This document shows positions 22,135 through 31,946 of a stretch of DNA of 64,000 bases, in pieces. Below the pieces are notes generated by a model. It saw only the letters and a list, made by a program, of their open reading frames with translations. It had not been told where the DNA came from and made no database searches. The stretch comes from Auricularia sp. M13 (taxonomy: Eukaryota; Basidiomycota; Agaricomycetes; Auriculariales; Auriculariaceae). The stretch is from contig CM073199.1 in NCBI GenBank assembly GCA_037042915.1, forward strand, positions 3,100,001 through 3,164,000, written 5' to 3'. Both the position numbers and the translations under genes were made by a program. The number at the start of each line of letters is the position of its first letter. Within the stretch, counting starts at the first letter, position 1.

Positions 22135-23475
22135 CTACTTGGGATGCGGGAGCTCCTTATCGAAGCCGACTGGACGGGGGAACGAGGGCGAGCCGTCCTT
22201 GTTCCAGCCGAAGCTCTGAGTGCGCGCAGAGCGGCCGCTCCATCCAGAACCAGACTTCTCCATGGCGTGGTAGACGATGTAAGGCGTCCCTTTGCGGTCG
22301 ACTGTGAAGCTCGCATGGCCGGGACCGAACGCGACGTCGCTCTTCCAGAACACCGGACGCTCGTCGAGCGCCCACCAGTTCTTCTTGCTCATAGGGTTCT
22401 TGCCGCCGTCAATGCCCATGAGAGCAAGATTGTAGTCGTCCGTCCAGCTCCCAGCAGTGGCTATGCCATCATGCATCAACGCCCCGAAACGAAGGAGACA
22501 AGAATCGTGGACCTACAGTAGACGACGAACCAACGACCGTTGTGCTCCAGAACCGTCGGGCCCTCGTTGATGCCCATCTTGCCGGAGCGCTGCCATTTGG
22601 GCTTGGGCTCGTGGATGAGGACGCGTTTCGAGCTGATCTTGGTCGGGCTACTCATCTCGGCGATGTAGAGGTTCTGGGTGTTGCCGTCCGTCGAGTTCTT
22701 CCACCCGGACCAGATGAAGTACAGCTTGCCCGTCGGCGTGTATTGCATGACCGTGCCGTCGATCGCCCAGTTGTCATCGGCAGTGGAGATCTTGCCCACG
22801 AGCTTGAACGGCTTCGTCGGGTCCGTCTTGGAGGTGCCCTTCAAGACGTACATCCGGTGGTTCTTGTTCTGGCCGTCGTCCATCGCGACGTAGATGTACC
22901 ATTCGCCCTTGATCTTGTGCAGCTCTGAGAATCGGTTAGCCCGGGAATGGCAGGTTTGCGTCAGACGCGTAACACACCAGGCGCCCAGATGTTCTTGTAC
23001 TCGGACGGATTCTTCCATACGACGGGGCCGTCGAAGTCCCAGTTCGTCAAGTCCTTCGACTTGCGCACCTTGAGACCGCCGGCTACGTTGATGTAGTAAT
23101 AGTAGTCGGTGTCCTTGTCGTAGATGATCCAAGGATCCGCGTTCGTGCCCTTCTTGATAGCTGTGGTCGCGTCAAGGTCGCCGTAACGCGTTGCCTAGAC
23201 AAGCGCAGAAACGCACGGTTGTGGAAGGTGGCAGGGAAGACGGGGAGCTCGTCCTTGGGCTGCTCGGTCGGCTTCGGAGCCTCGGTCGACGTCGCCTTGG
23301 TAGTAGTAGCCGTCGACTTTGTCGTAGACGGGACGGGGGCCTCGGTCTTGGGAGGCGTGGTGGTGCTCACGGTCGTGCAAGTGCCATTTGCGGCGCGGCG
23401 CAACGGGGTCGCACTGGCACCGAGCACCAGCGAGAGCGCAAGAACAAGCGAGGTGAAAGAAGAACGAAGCAACAT
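22135..23475 (-). CDS. secreted glycoside hydrolase family 43, copy A
   Basis: Exons 23475-23217, 23160-22978, 22924-22517 and 22460-22135 total 1176 nt (391 residues). A signal peptide (MLLRSSFTSLVLALSLVLGASA) is followed by a Thr/Pro/Lys linker of about 50 residues, then the five-bladed GH43 catalytic domain. Candidate catalytic residues are Asp95 in NADPW (general base), Asp203 in WAIDGTV (pKa modulator) and Glu268 in NEGPTV (acid). Family knowledge: fungal GH43 enzymes release arabinose or xylose from plant polysaccharides; this type looks most like alpha-L-arabinofuranosidases, but the subfamily was not determined. It has the same exon layout as copy B. A TATA-like box lies about 100 bp upstream. 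Confidence 0.88.
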
Positions 23476-24434
23476 GGCTGGCGCGAAGAGAAAGGCGAAA
23501 AGGGCAAGTGCCCGGGGTGAAAGAAGGAATGAACGAGAGGGGAAGAAAGTTTGTGGCCATCGTTTGAGCGCTGGGGTTATATAATGGCCACGCGAGCGAA
23601 GGCTGCGCAAATCAGCGCTCCAGCATTCATGAATGATGAGAGTGCCCATACTGTACTTGGCAATTGATCGATGCAAGATTGGCCGGAGTTGCCGAGAAGA
23701 GACTGGTGCAGGGCGCAGGAATGGCATTCTTTGGAACGACCTGCATCTTTCCTCAGAGGCGCAAGAGCTCAACGTCACTTCAAGTTCTGGAGAGTCGGAC
23801 GAGCGAACGTTGAGAAGGGGACATAGCCAACCAAGGATAGGAACATAAGCAGTTATGACGATAGGACCGATGGCGCGATGTTGCTGCTGTCGTTGGGCCA
23901 AAGTTGTTGGGCATCCCTTCTTCTGCTCAACGTGTCGAGCTTCCTGACGGTGCCGCTGCAGCTTGCCCTACTTGTTCCATCGCCGCGCACAACCCTTTGG
24001 TCATGAGCGCCCAATGGTACCTCGGGTCCGAAAGCTATTGCCTCATGTTATTAGCAGAGGGCGAGACAACGCGGCCGGTTTTCCTCGGTGCCGCGTCGTC
24101 ACGCGTCAACACGCAACGAAGTTCGGGAATGGCGCTTGCCACGTTGCCAGCACGTGGTTCGACAACGTGCTGCTCGATGCTGTGCCGAAGAGTGGAAGTG
24201 ATAAGTGATGGGATTCAGCAGGGGCGGTGCCACATACTTAGGGAGTAAGGACCAACCTGAAAAGCATCAATCCTCTCGGGACAGTAACGCATGTTTTTGC
24301 ACAGAACTTGCAGCCGACAGACGGTACGCCTTGAACAGTTGCTTGATTCGCGGGGAAAAAAGAAGAGGATAAATAACATGCACAGATGTGCGGTATAAAG
24401 AAGATGCTCGTTCGCTCGCTCGCGTTGCAGTGGC
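23476..24434. other. intergenic between the two GH43 genes
   Basis: This 959 bp holds the promoter of GH43-A, including a TATA-like box at 23577-23583, and the 3' flank of GH43-B. Open frames here do not resemble genes. Confidence 0.5.
23577..23583 (-). promoter_or_regulatory. TATA-like box of GH43-A
   Basis: Read on the minus strand the sequence is CCATTATATAACCCC. TATATAA lies about 100 bp before the GH43-A start codon, a usual distance for fungal inducible secreted enzymes. The role is inferred. Confidence 0.5.
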
Positions 24435-25787
24435 TCACTGCGGGTGGGGAAGCGCCTCGCTGAAGGCGACGGGGGGAGAGAACGCAGGCGAGCCGTCGGG
24501 GTTCCACCCGAAGCTCTGCGTGCGCATCGTGCGGCCGTCCCAGCCGGCGCCGGACTGCTCGATGGCGTGGTAGACGATATAGGGCGTGCCGGCGCGGTCG
24601 TACGTGAAGCTCGCGTGGCCGGGGCCGAACGCGACGTCGCTCTTCCAGAGCACCGGGCGGTCGTCCAGGCGCCACCAGTTCGCGCCGTTCATCGGGTCCG
24701 CGCCGCCGTCGATGCCCATGAATGCCAGGCAGTAGTCGTCGGTCCAGCTTCCAGCGGCGGCTGAGAACGCACGTTAATGATTGTGTGGAGGGCGAACAGC
24801 GGCGACTCACAGTATACGACGAACCAGCGGCCGTCGTGCTCGAGGACGGTGGGGCCCTCGTTGACGCCCTGGTCGCCGGAACGCTGCCAGCCCTCGCGCG
24901 GCTCGTGCAGCAGCACGCGGTCAGAGCAGATCTCCGTCGGGCTGCACATCTCGGCGATGTAGAGGTTCTGCTCCTTGATGTTGCCCGGGTCCGTCCAGCC
25001 CGACCAGATGAAGTACATCTTGCCGTTCGGCGTGTACTGCATGATTGTGCCATCGATGGCCCAGTTGTCGTCCGGCGTCGTTATCTTGCCGATGAAGTCG
25101 AACGGCTGGGTCGGGTCGGTCGAGGTGCCCTTGAGCACGTACATCCGGTGGTTCTCGTTCTTCCCGTCGTCCATCGCGATGTAGATATACCAAGCGTCGT
25201 TAATCCAGTGCAGCTCTGCAGTTTTCGTGAGCCGATAGAGTATCGACCGAATGAGACACTTCATTACGCACCAGGCGCCCAAAGCTCCTTGAGCTCCTCG
25301 GGCGGCGTCCACACTGTGACACCGCGTTCGTCGAAACTGCTCAAGTCGCGCGACTCGTGCACTGTGATGCCGCCAAACGCGGACTGGATGAGGTACCAGG
25401 CATCCGTCTCCTTGCTGTAGACGACCCAGGGGTCGGCGCCGGGACCTGGCTTGATGGCTGCGCGCACGGTTCAGCGTTCGCGCAGTCCGTAGTCGGAGAC
25501 GTACGATTGTTGAACGTGGCGGGGAACTCCGGAGGCGGCGGTATCGTGGGTGTGGGCTCAGGCGGCGGCGGGACCGCAGTTTCGACAGGCGCAGGGGTCT
25601 CAACTGGCGGCAGGGGCGCAGGCGTCGTGGAAGGAGCCGGTGGTTCTGGCGCGACGGTCGTACACGTTCCGTTGGCTGCACGGCGCAGACGCATGCGCGT
25701 GTTCGTTGGGCGCGCATCGGCGCCAGAAAGCAGGAGCGACGAGGCTAAGACGAGCGAAGCGAGCTTGAGCGAAGAAGAAAACAACAT
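24435..25787 (-). CDS. secreted glycoside hydrolase family 43, copy B
   Basis: Exons 25787-25505, 25457-25272, 25215-24811 and 24760-24435 total 1200 nt (399 residues). The protein has a signal peptide (MLFSSSLKLASLVLASSLLLS), an Arg-rich RLRRAANGTCTTV segment shared with copy A, a Pro-rich linker and the GH43 domain. The same three catalytic motifs are present: GADPW, WAIDGTI and NEGPTV. Copies A and B share all three intron positions, are in tandem on one strand, and differ mostly in the linker (Thr/Lys-rich in A, Pro/Glu-rich in B). This is an ordinary tandem duplication of a secreted plant-polysaccharide enzyme. Confidence 0.88.
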
Positions 25788-26402
25788 GGCCGCTGAAAAG
25801 AGAAAAAAAAGCGGAAGGTTGAAAGAAGAAAGAAAGAGCTTGCTGCGTCGGACAGGAAGGCTGCTCCTAGATATAGATTGATGCATGGAATGCTGTGCCG
25901 CCAGTGATTCTCCGGAAGACGACCGTTTCCGGCCACGTGGATCATGTTCGCAAAACGACGGTGGTTGTAGGTGCCTAGCCATGACGGGACGTGACTTGCC
26001 TTCAAAGAGACTTGTATAAGACAGTCAGCTCGAGTCCATTTCGATGCAGGCGCATGTCGCTGGGCTCACCGGTTGCGGTCGACAACAGATTTGCAATCGT
26101 TATCTTGGCTTGTGCACTGAGCGCGCAGAGCGATGGCATTGCACATTGTAGCAGGAATGCTTGACTACCTATGGCCTTCGCAGAAAGTGCGACGCCGGGG
26201 CAGATACGATTGACCGTCGTGAGACAGGCTGGCGGAACTTGCAGCAGACTCGTGCGCCATGAGAAACGCAATTGGAAAAGATGACGGCTGACCAGTTTCA
26301 CATATTCAAATGAGGCAATGCTTCCAGTCCCAGTCCGAAGACTGTACGAATGCAGGGACAGATTCCTCACCCCAGTTCTGAGTTCAAGTCGATCAGCCTG
26401 AC
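25788..26402. other. intergenic region
   Basis: This holds the GH43-B promoter on the left and the approach to the CVNH-like gene on the right. No gene or repeat was recognised. Confidence 0.45.
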
Positions 26403-27020
26403 ATGCAGTTAACCGGTTCTTTCCTCACCCTCAGCGTCCTCCTCGTCGGCTCCGGCTTCGTCCTCACGTGCTCCAACATCCAGCGCAGTGGCTCTGGATT
26501 GAGCCTCGCCATCGCCGCCATCTGCACCAAGGAGGGCGGAGGGAATAACGGCAACGAGGTCCTCCCGCTCAACAGGCTCAACACCTGTCTCGGCAACAAC
26601 AAGTTCAACGGCGTGCTTTCCTGCTCTTTGAAGTGGGTCATAAGCTCTCATATACCTGGCTAATGTCTCCCATTGATAACGATTTGGATTACCTCAGCGG
26701 AGAAGCCATGCTCACTTGCAGCGGCTGCGGGTACTTTTCTGACCTGCACCTGCCCGCGTGGCAACGGCGGTACAGACACCACGACGATATACCATCCAAT
26801 CTGCTGTATCTCCGCGACGCATTGGTCGTTGACCGTTCTTCCAAGCGGAACAAAGTCGGAGCTGAAACTCGCGTCCGCGGGTCGATCCCGTCCGTCTCTC
26901 TTCCTGGCTGGACCGCTGTTGTTCTCTTCTGGAAGCTGGATGTCTCGGTCAGCATGCTCTGGCGGTACAATACGATTCGCTCTCGCCTTGCTGCGCACAC
27001 GAGCGCTGGCAGCAGCCTAA
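26403..27020 (+). pseudogene. CVNH (cyanovirin-N homology) lectin gene with a frameshift
   Basis: Exon 1 (26403-26632) encodes a hydrophobic leader and a first CVNH half with TCSNIQ, then LPLNRLNTCLGNNKFNGVLSC, the cysteine and Asn pattern of this fold. A 65 bp intron (26633-26697, GTGGGT to CTCAG) leads into a second half. There the frame starts as MLTCSGCG but the continuation LTCTCPRGNGGTDTTT is found in a different frame. The break lies at about 26729-26735, consistent with a one-base change in length. Family knowledge: CVNH proteins are two-repeat, sugar-binding lectins common in filamentous fungi. The intact first half and broken second half suggest a recent pseudogene; a missed intron or sequencing error are alternatives. 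Confidence 0.6.
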
Positions 27021-27089
27021 CGTTCGTCCCGAATTCCGAGGGTTCTGCAGCCGTTCCAGAACAGGCAACGAGTCGCGCCGCACCCTAGG

Positions 27090-27442
27090 CCGAGCGCCGT
27101 TACAGCATCTCTGGGCGAATAGTCTTCGACTTCTGTGCGGGTGCAAAACTGCGATATTGATATGATTACGGCGGGGCGGGGCGGGATGGCCCAAAGCGGC
27201 GTGCCATGACGCAACGCTGTGGCCGCCCAGGATACTCGCGAGCGCCAGGCGCTAGCGCGATAGTCTCCAGGCACTCTATCCACCCAGGCTGCAGCAGGGC
27301 TCGAGGCAGCAGAACTGCGGGGACAGCATCCGGGCGGCGGCAATGTCATCTGAATTTCTCGAAGACGGGACGCCGGCGGCATCGCCAGCTTATATGACGC
27401 TGTGGCGCTTCTTTCCCCGCAATTGTCACTCTCAGTCTGCCC
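27090..27442. other. intergenic, arrestin promoter
   Basis: This 350 bp spacer has no gene. TTATATGAC lies about 50 bp before the arrestin ATG and may be part of its promoter. Confidence 0.4.
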
Positions 27443-29194
27443 ATGCCCCACGCACCGACGCTCGCAAAATCGGTCGTCGACCTCGTCGTCCCGCCGTTCG
27501 TCGCCATCGAGCCCGGCGCTGCCCGTGCGGGCGGCGAGCCCGCCACTCTCGCAGGCAAGGTCCGCCTCCGCCTCGCAGAGCCGACGACGTTCAAGCACAT
27601 CGCCGTCGACCTGCGCGGCGTGCTCACTGTCATGCCCGTGTCCACCGGGTCTGTTCATTGTCGCCGTACGCATCGAGCTTGCTGACGCCGCCCGACGGCA
27701 GCCGCACATGGCGTGCTGACACACGGCTCGTGCACATGAGCTCGCAAGTGCTATTGGACAGCAAAATCGTACTTGGCGCCGGCTTACACGAGTTCGACTT
27801 TGCGCTGCTGCTTCCGGCCGACGCGCCGTGCACGCTGCCAGACATCGGCGGCATGGCGCGCGTGAGCTACACGCTGCGCGCGCGCGCCGTCCGCGCTCGC
27901 TCGCTCTTCCCGTCACTCGCTGCCGAGTGCGTCGTCACGCTCGTTCGCACTTATGCTCGCGAGAGCGTCGAGTTCCAAAATGTGTATGAAGGTGTGTACT
28001 ATGGTAGGGGTCTCACAGTGCCCGCAACGGCTCTCACCGAAATTTGCAACGAATTGTGCAATGGGTCGCAACGCAGAGTTGCGACCCTTTGCGGCATCGC
28101 GAGTTTGCGAGTCGCAACCTCTTGCAATGGCTCGAAATGCACTCTTGCAACGAGTCCAGCAACAGCATAGCACAGTCCAAAGTGCGCGTTGCGGCGTTGC
28201 TGCGGGGTGCTCCGAAGCGAGAGCAGTGTGATACCCCAAAACTATTTCAGTAGCATTTACTAATCTTGATGCAGCGGAGAACGTGTGGCGCGGCAAGGCC
28301 ATCTACAGCGTCGCGCTGCCACACCGCGCGTGGGCGGCGGGCGACACGCTGATGGCGCTCGTCAAGCTCGTGCCGCTGTCCAAGGACGCAACTCCGCGCG
28401 TGCTGCGGATGTCGCTGCGAGAGGACGTGCGCATCGTCACGAGCAACGGCCCGCGCGCATTCACGCGCCACGTGGCCACCGCCGCCCACCCCGTCGTTTT
28501 CCCGCCCTCCGCGTCCTCCTCGTCATCACAGCCCAACTCGCAGCAGCATTTGATGTCCGCACCGAGCGATCCGGGCCCGTTCGCGCTGCCCATCCCGCCC
28601 AAGACGATCCCGACGTACCGCTCGCCGCTCGTCACCGTCAAGCACCACCTCGACCTGCTTGTGCAGTTCGAGGGCCCGGACGACGGCGGGACACGCACGC
28701 GCTTCACATGCCATACCGTCTCGCTCGCCCTGCGCGTCCTCGCGCACCCCCTGCTCCCCTCGGCGCGCCACGCGACGCTCGACAACCGGCGCGCGCTGTT
28801 CGGGCCGCTGCCCGCGCTGATGTCTTTGCCCTCGCCCGAAGACCAGGAGGGCGAGGAGGAGCAGGACCTGCCGAGCTATGCGGCGCACGTGCAGGACTTC
28901 ATCCCCGTCCCCGGCGGGCTGGACGCCGAGGACGAGAGCGAGGAGGGCGCGGCGGGCAGGCGGAGCATGGACACCGTGCGCAGCATCGACTCGGTCGCGA
29001 TGCTCGACCCGCGCCGGATCAGCCGCGTGCCCGACTACGGCGCGGCGCTCGAGAGCGTCGTCGTGCCGCTGTGGAGCGTGCGCGGCCTGCCGAGCTATGC
29101 CGAGGCGCAGCGCGCGGGCGCGAGCTCCGCCAATGCTGGTCCGAGCTCGAGCGCCGTTGCTGGTCCGAGTGCAATATCAGCGGCGGCGCGCTAG
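27443..29194 (+). CDS. alpha-arrestin-like protein
   Basis: Exons 27443-27648, 27702-27991 and 28275-29194 total 1416 nt (471 residues). The N-terminal arrestin fold includes LAGKVRLRLAEPTTFKHIAVDLRG cut across strands, and then SSQVLLDSKIVLGAGLHEFDFALLLP, typical of fungal Rod1/Art-type proteins. The C-terminal arrestin half follows (YRSPLVTVKHHLDLLVQF). The tail is acidic and carries two LPSYA motifs that resemble PxY sites for a Rsp5-type HECT ubiquitin ligase. Family knowledge: alpha-arrestins direct ubiquitination and endocytosis of plasma-membrane transporters. The second intron is 283 bp because a MITE-like element sits in it. The first intron is inferred from frame and a CTGAC branch site and could differ by a few bases. 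Confidence 0.82.
28005..28238. mobile_element. about 234 bp MITE-like insertion in an arrestin intron
   Basis: The left end reads TAGGGGTCTCACAGTG and the right end CAGTGTGATACCCCA, an imperfect inverted repeat. The body is packed with GCAAC/GTTGC words and contains GCAACGAGTCCAGCAAC, matching the karyopherin-intron element at 12284-12469. Removing it leaves a normal intron of about 50 bp with donor GTGTGT, branch TACTAATC and acceptor TGCAG. The exact edges and target-site duplication are less clear than for the other copy. Confidence 0.6.
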
Positions 29195-29424
29195 TCGCTA
29201 TGAGGAACTACTGTACAAGCTATTGCACTTTTGCTTGCCGTTCTGCTGTCTGGTGTCTCTCCCTCTCTCTCTGCGAATTGCTTTCTGCTGGTCGCTGTGA
29301 AGGTGTATCTTGTCGCATGTGTACATTATGTATCTATCTCCGTCTCGTGTCATCGATCTCTCGCGCTGCAATCAACACATGTGTAACATTGGGTCAGGTC
29401 GTCTCTGAGCCTCTGACGAGCTAA

Positions 29425-29584
29425 ATTAGCCTGCTTCAACTCCGCAACTTCACACTGCTCCGTCATGTCTGGTATCGAGCGACTTCCTGATCACTTGCTG
29501 GGTGACATCCTGATTCTTGCCAGCAATGTATCTATCGAGCAAAAGTACGCCGTTGCCCAAGTATCGCGGCAATGGCGGGCTGTG
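29425..29584. repeat. 160 bp F-box N-terminal block, copy 1
   Basis: Nearly identical to 31787-31946. It covers the leader and the first 40 codons of an F-box gene. Homology stops sharply after AATGGCGGGCTGTG. Confidence 0.85.
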
Positions 29585-29875
29585 TTCGTCAACGGTGTGA
29601 CCATCGCGTGGCTGGTCTTCGCTATCGTCTTTTTCAGCTTCCCATACGTGCGGCCCGTGACTGCGCAAAACATGAACTATACATGTGTCTGCGTCGGAGG
29701 CATTGCAATCCTGGCCCTGGGTTGGTGGAGTTATGCTGGGCGTCAGTCCCAGGAGCGGGTGAGGAAGGCAAAGGACGACCAGGGCGCAGTCTCGACATGG
29801 GAGAAAGACGCAGCCATCAAATCTTCGTCAGAGGATCCCAATGTTGCGGAAAAGGTCGCGAATGACGAGGTGTAG
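29465..29875 (+). CDS. chimeric F-box N-terminus fused to an amino-acid-permease tail
   Basis: One intron-less frame of 136 residues. Residues 1-40 are the start of an F-box domain (LPDHLLGDILILASNVSIEQ, then VSRQWRAV). They match, base for base with few changes, the start of the F-box gene at 31.8-33.2 kb. From residue 41 the sequence switches to a different family: two membrane spans with FFSFPYVRPVTAQNMNYTC, the last two helices of an APC-type amino-acid/GABA/choline permease, and then its charged cytoplasmic tail. The junction at 29584/29585 is in frame and the permease stop codon is kept. The copied block also brings the F-box gene's leader. Whether the product is made and stable is unknown; it may be a neutral relic. 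Confidence 0.75.
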   Translation: MSGIERLPDHLLGDILILASNVSIEQKYAVAQVSRQWRAVFVNGVTIAWLVFAIVFFSFPYVRPVTAQNMNYTCVCVGGIAILALGWWSYAGRQSQERVRKAKDDQGAVSTWEKDAAIKSSSEDPNVAEKVANDEV

Positions 29876-30351
29876 GTTCCTGAGGGAATAGGCAAGACGG
29901 CACTCTGTTACTTAATTTTCACTTCGGAATGCTTAACGATTTGAGAGGTCGTCACAATCAAATGTATTCGATATCAAGCCGTACGCGTCGCACGCTACAC
30001 GTGGCCGCCAATGCCAACTGAAAGTTCATCCGATTATGAGGATCATAAATTCTCGTTTTGACCGCGAGTGCACGCAACGAGGAAAGATGGTCGACAAACA
30101 GAGGGGGAAGGTGTGTAGCCAGTGATAGATCCTCAGTTGGTCCATGCGCGCAGTTGATGACTAAAGTGAGCAGCTGTCGTGCCACGGCGCGAAGGGCGCC
30201 ATACCATGCGGCTATAGATTCATCGACAAGACCGTTTTCGGGATGCACATCGAGGTAGTAGTCGATCTCGAGATGACGCAAATGCCGACATGTGGCAAGC
30301 GCAGCGGGGAAGTATCGCGAAAGACGAAGAATTCGGCCGTTGTAGGGTTTA

Positions 30352-30619
30352 CTGTACGCACACGCTCTATTACCGCGTCACGCGTCACAGAGGTGCCGCG
30401 GCCCGGTAATAATGTCGTTTTTTCACGCGTCACAGGTGGGTCCCGGTAATGGGATGTCACGCTTTTTGCACCCTCGGGGAGCTCAAATATAGCAATTTTT
30501 TCGCCGCCGCTCCGCGGCGGCGGTAATAAAGCTGTTTTGTCACGGTCACGAAGCCTCCGCGGTAATAGTTCCGCCCTGTCACGGGCCTGCGGAGCCGGTA
30601 ATAGAGCGTGTGCGTACAG
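30352..30619. mobile_element. 268 bp TA-type MITE in the LRR gene
   Basis: A perfect 24 bp terminal inverted repeat begins CTGTACGCACACGCTCTATT. TA flanks both sides (30350-30351 and 30620-30621). Inside are about five copies of GGTAAT, interspersed with several GTCACG words, plus a GCCGCCGCTCCGCGGCGGC hairpin. There is no transposase frame. The host reading frame is restored exactly when the element and one TA are removed. Confidence 0.9.
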
Positions 30620-31218
30620 TAATCTTGAGGCGCGTTAGATGAACAAGCGAGCTGAGGTCGGGAATCAACCCAGTTGACTCGTCCACCCGAAGCTCCAGCG
30701 TGCGAAGCATGTGGACAGTGCTTCCTGCTGACAGCAGTGCTTGGAGAAAGGGCGTATCGCACTGGCCTCTGTACTCGAGCAGTTTCTGACGCATTTCGGA
30801 AGCGGCAAACTCGTCGCGGCAGTAGTCTCCGGCAGCCATCGCCAAGATGAGGACGCGCATGGAGGGCATCATCGCGAGAAACGCGCAAAGTAATCTTCGA
30901 CTTAGAAAGCGCCAGCACGACAGGCGCAGGGTATGCACACGCTTGAGCTGAAGGCCAGCCTCGGCCAATCGATTCAGCGCCATTGGAGTGATATCCAGTT
31001 CCAGATGTTCCACATTGAAGCAGCATCGGATAAGATCGCTGACAGTAAGCAGCGAGTCTACGTCGCTAGAGTCCACTTTAAGCGATAGGTGGGTCACAGC
31101 GCGTGCCATTTCTGGTGCTGAAGTCAATTTGTGCACCATTTCTTGAGGCATGGGTTCGTCTGGGAACCATGATCCAATCTTCAACCTGCCAAATATCGGT
31201 AACTTGTTCCGATACCAG

Positions 31219-31722
31219 CAAGGGTCCCTCGTCGGCAAAATCCGATATCACGAGGCCGGGGGGAGGGGGGTCCATTTGAGAGCTTATGAGAATTTTTTAA
31301 GGCAAGAATTTTGGTGAAAATCTGAGTGAATGCACTTGATCTTGGCTCAGAAATCCTGTTTTTGAGCACTAGACGCAGTCCTCAGGCCATTGCATCATTC
31401 ATGAGCCATAAAAGCCGAGAAGCACCTGAGGTTGGTGTTTGTGCGAGTGGGTGGTGCTCCGGAAGCATTTAGGCTCAGGATGCAGATTGGTTCCGGCTAC
31501 TGGTAGTGGTATTAAGTAGTAGTGGTGATGGACCTCTACAGAGCACAAATTGGGCAGTAACATACCATTCTGACAATTTTTCAATGAGAAATTTGCTTCC
31601 ATATGGCTTTTGGCTTGGGATGACTAAGCACCGGAAGCAAATAGGGGGGGAGGGGGTCCATTTCAGGTCCTTATGAGAATTTTTGGCCCTGTGTTCCAAA
31701 TTTTTTTTTCGAGGGACCCTTG
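31219..31722. mobile_element. 504 bp hAT-type MITE in the LRR gene
   Basis: Inverted ends CAAGGGTCCCTCG (31219-31231) and its complement (31710-31722) are flanked by an identical 8 bp target GATACCAG at 31211-31218 and 31723-31730. An 8 bp duplication with a CA(G/A)GG-type end is the mark of hAT elements. The inside carries two 45 bp direct copies of a G-tract followed by TCCATTT and TTATGAGAATTTTT (about 31256 and 31647). No transposase is present. Confidence 0.9.
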
Positions 31723-31786
31723 GATACCAGAGCTGAGTCCGCACCTTACAGTCGTTGGGTTGGCCATGGTGACGCAAAGCAATCAT

Positions 31787-31946
31787 ATTAGCCCGCTTCA
31801 ACTCCGCAACTTCACACTGCTCCGTCAAGTCTGGCATCGAGCGACTTCCTGATCACTTGCTGGGCGACATCCTGATTCTTGCCAGCAATGTATCTATCGA
31901 GCAAAAGTACGCCGTCGCCCAAGTATCGCGGCAATGGCGGGCCGTG
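31787..31946. repeat. 160 bp F-box N-terminal block, copy 2
   Basis: Second copy of 29425-29584, here in its natural context at the head of a full-length F-box gene. The copy carries AAG at 31827-31829 where copy 1 has ATG. Confidence 0.85.

Larger units (their letters stand above)
29958..31837 (-). pseudogene. LRR (F-box-like) gene interrupted by two transposons
   Basis: The minus-strand frame runs from ATG at 31837 to the stop at 29958 only if two insertions are left out. The first lies at 31219-31722 (hAT type) with one copy of its 8 bp target; the second at 30352-30619 (TA type) with one TA. With both excluded the reading frame is continuous across each site. The remaining protein has leucine-rich segments such as VEHLELDI, VHTLRLSCWRF and LVHLTRLKI, like the C-terminal half of agaricomycete F-box proteins, but I see no F-box in it. 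Each insertion brings stop codons, so the gene is dead unless the elements are spliced out. The 5' end is uncertain, as the ATG lies within the duplicated F-box block. Confidence 0.75.
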
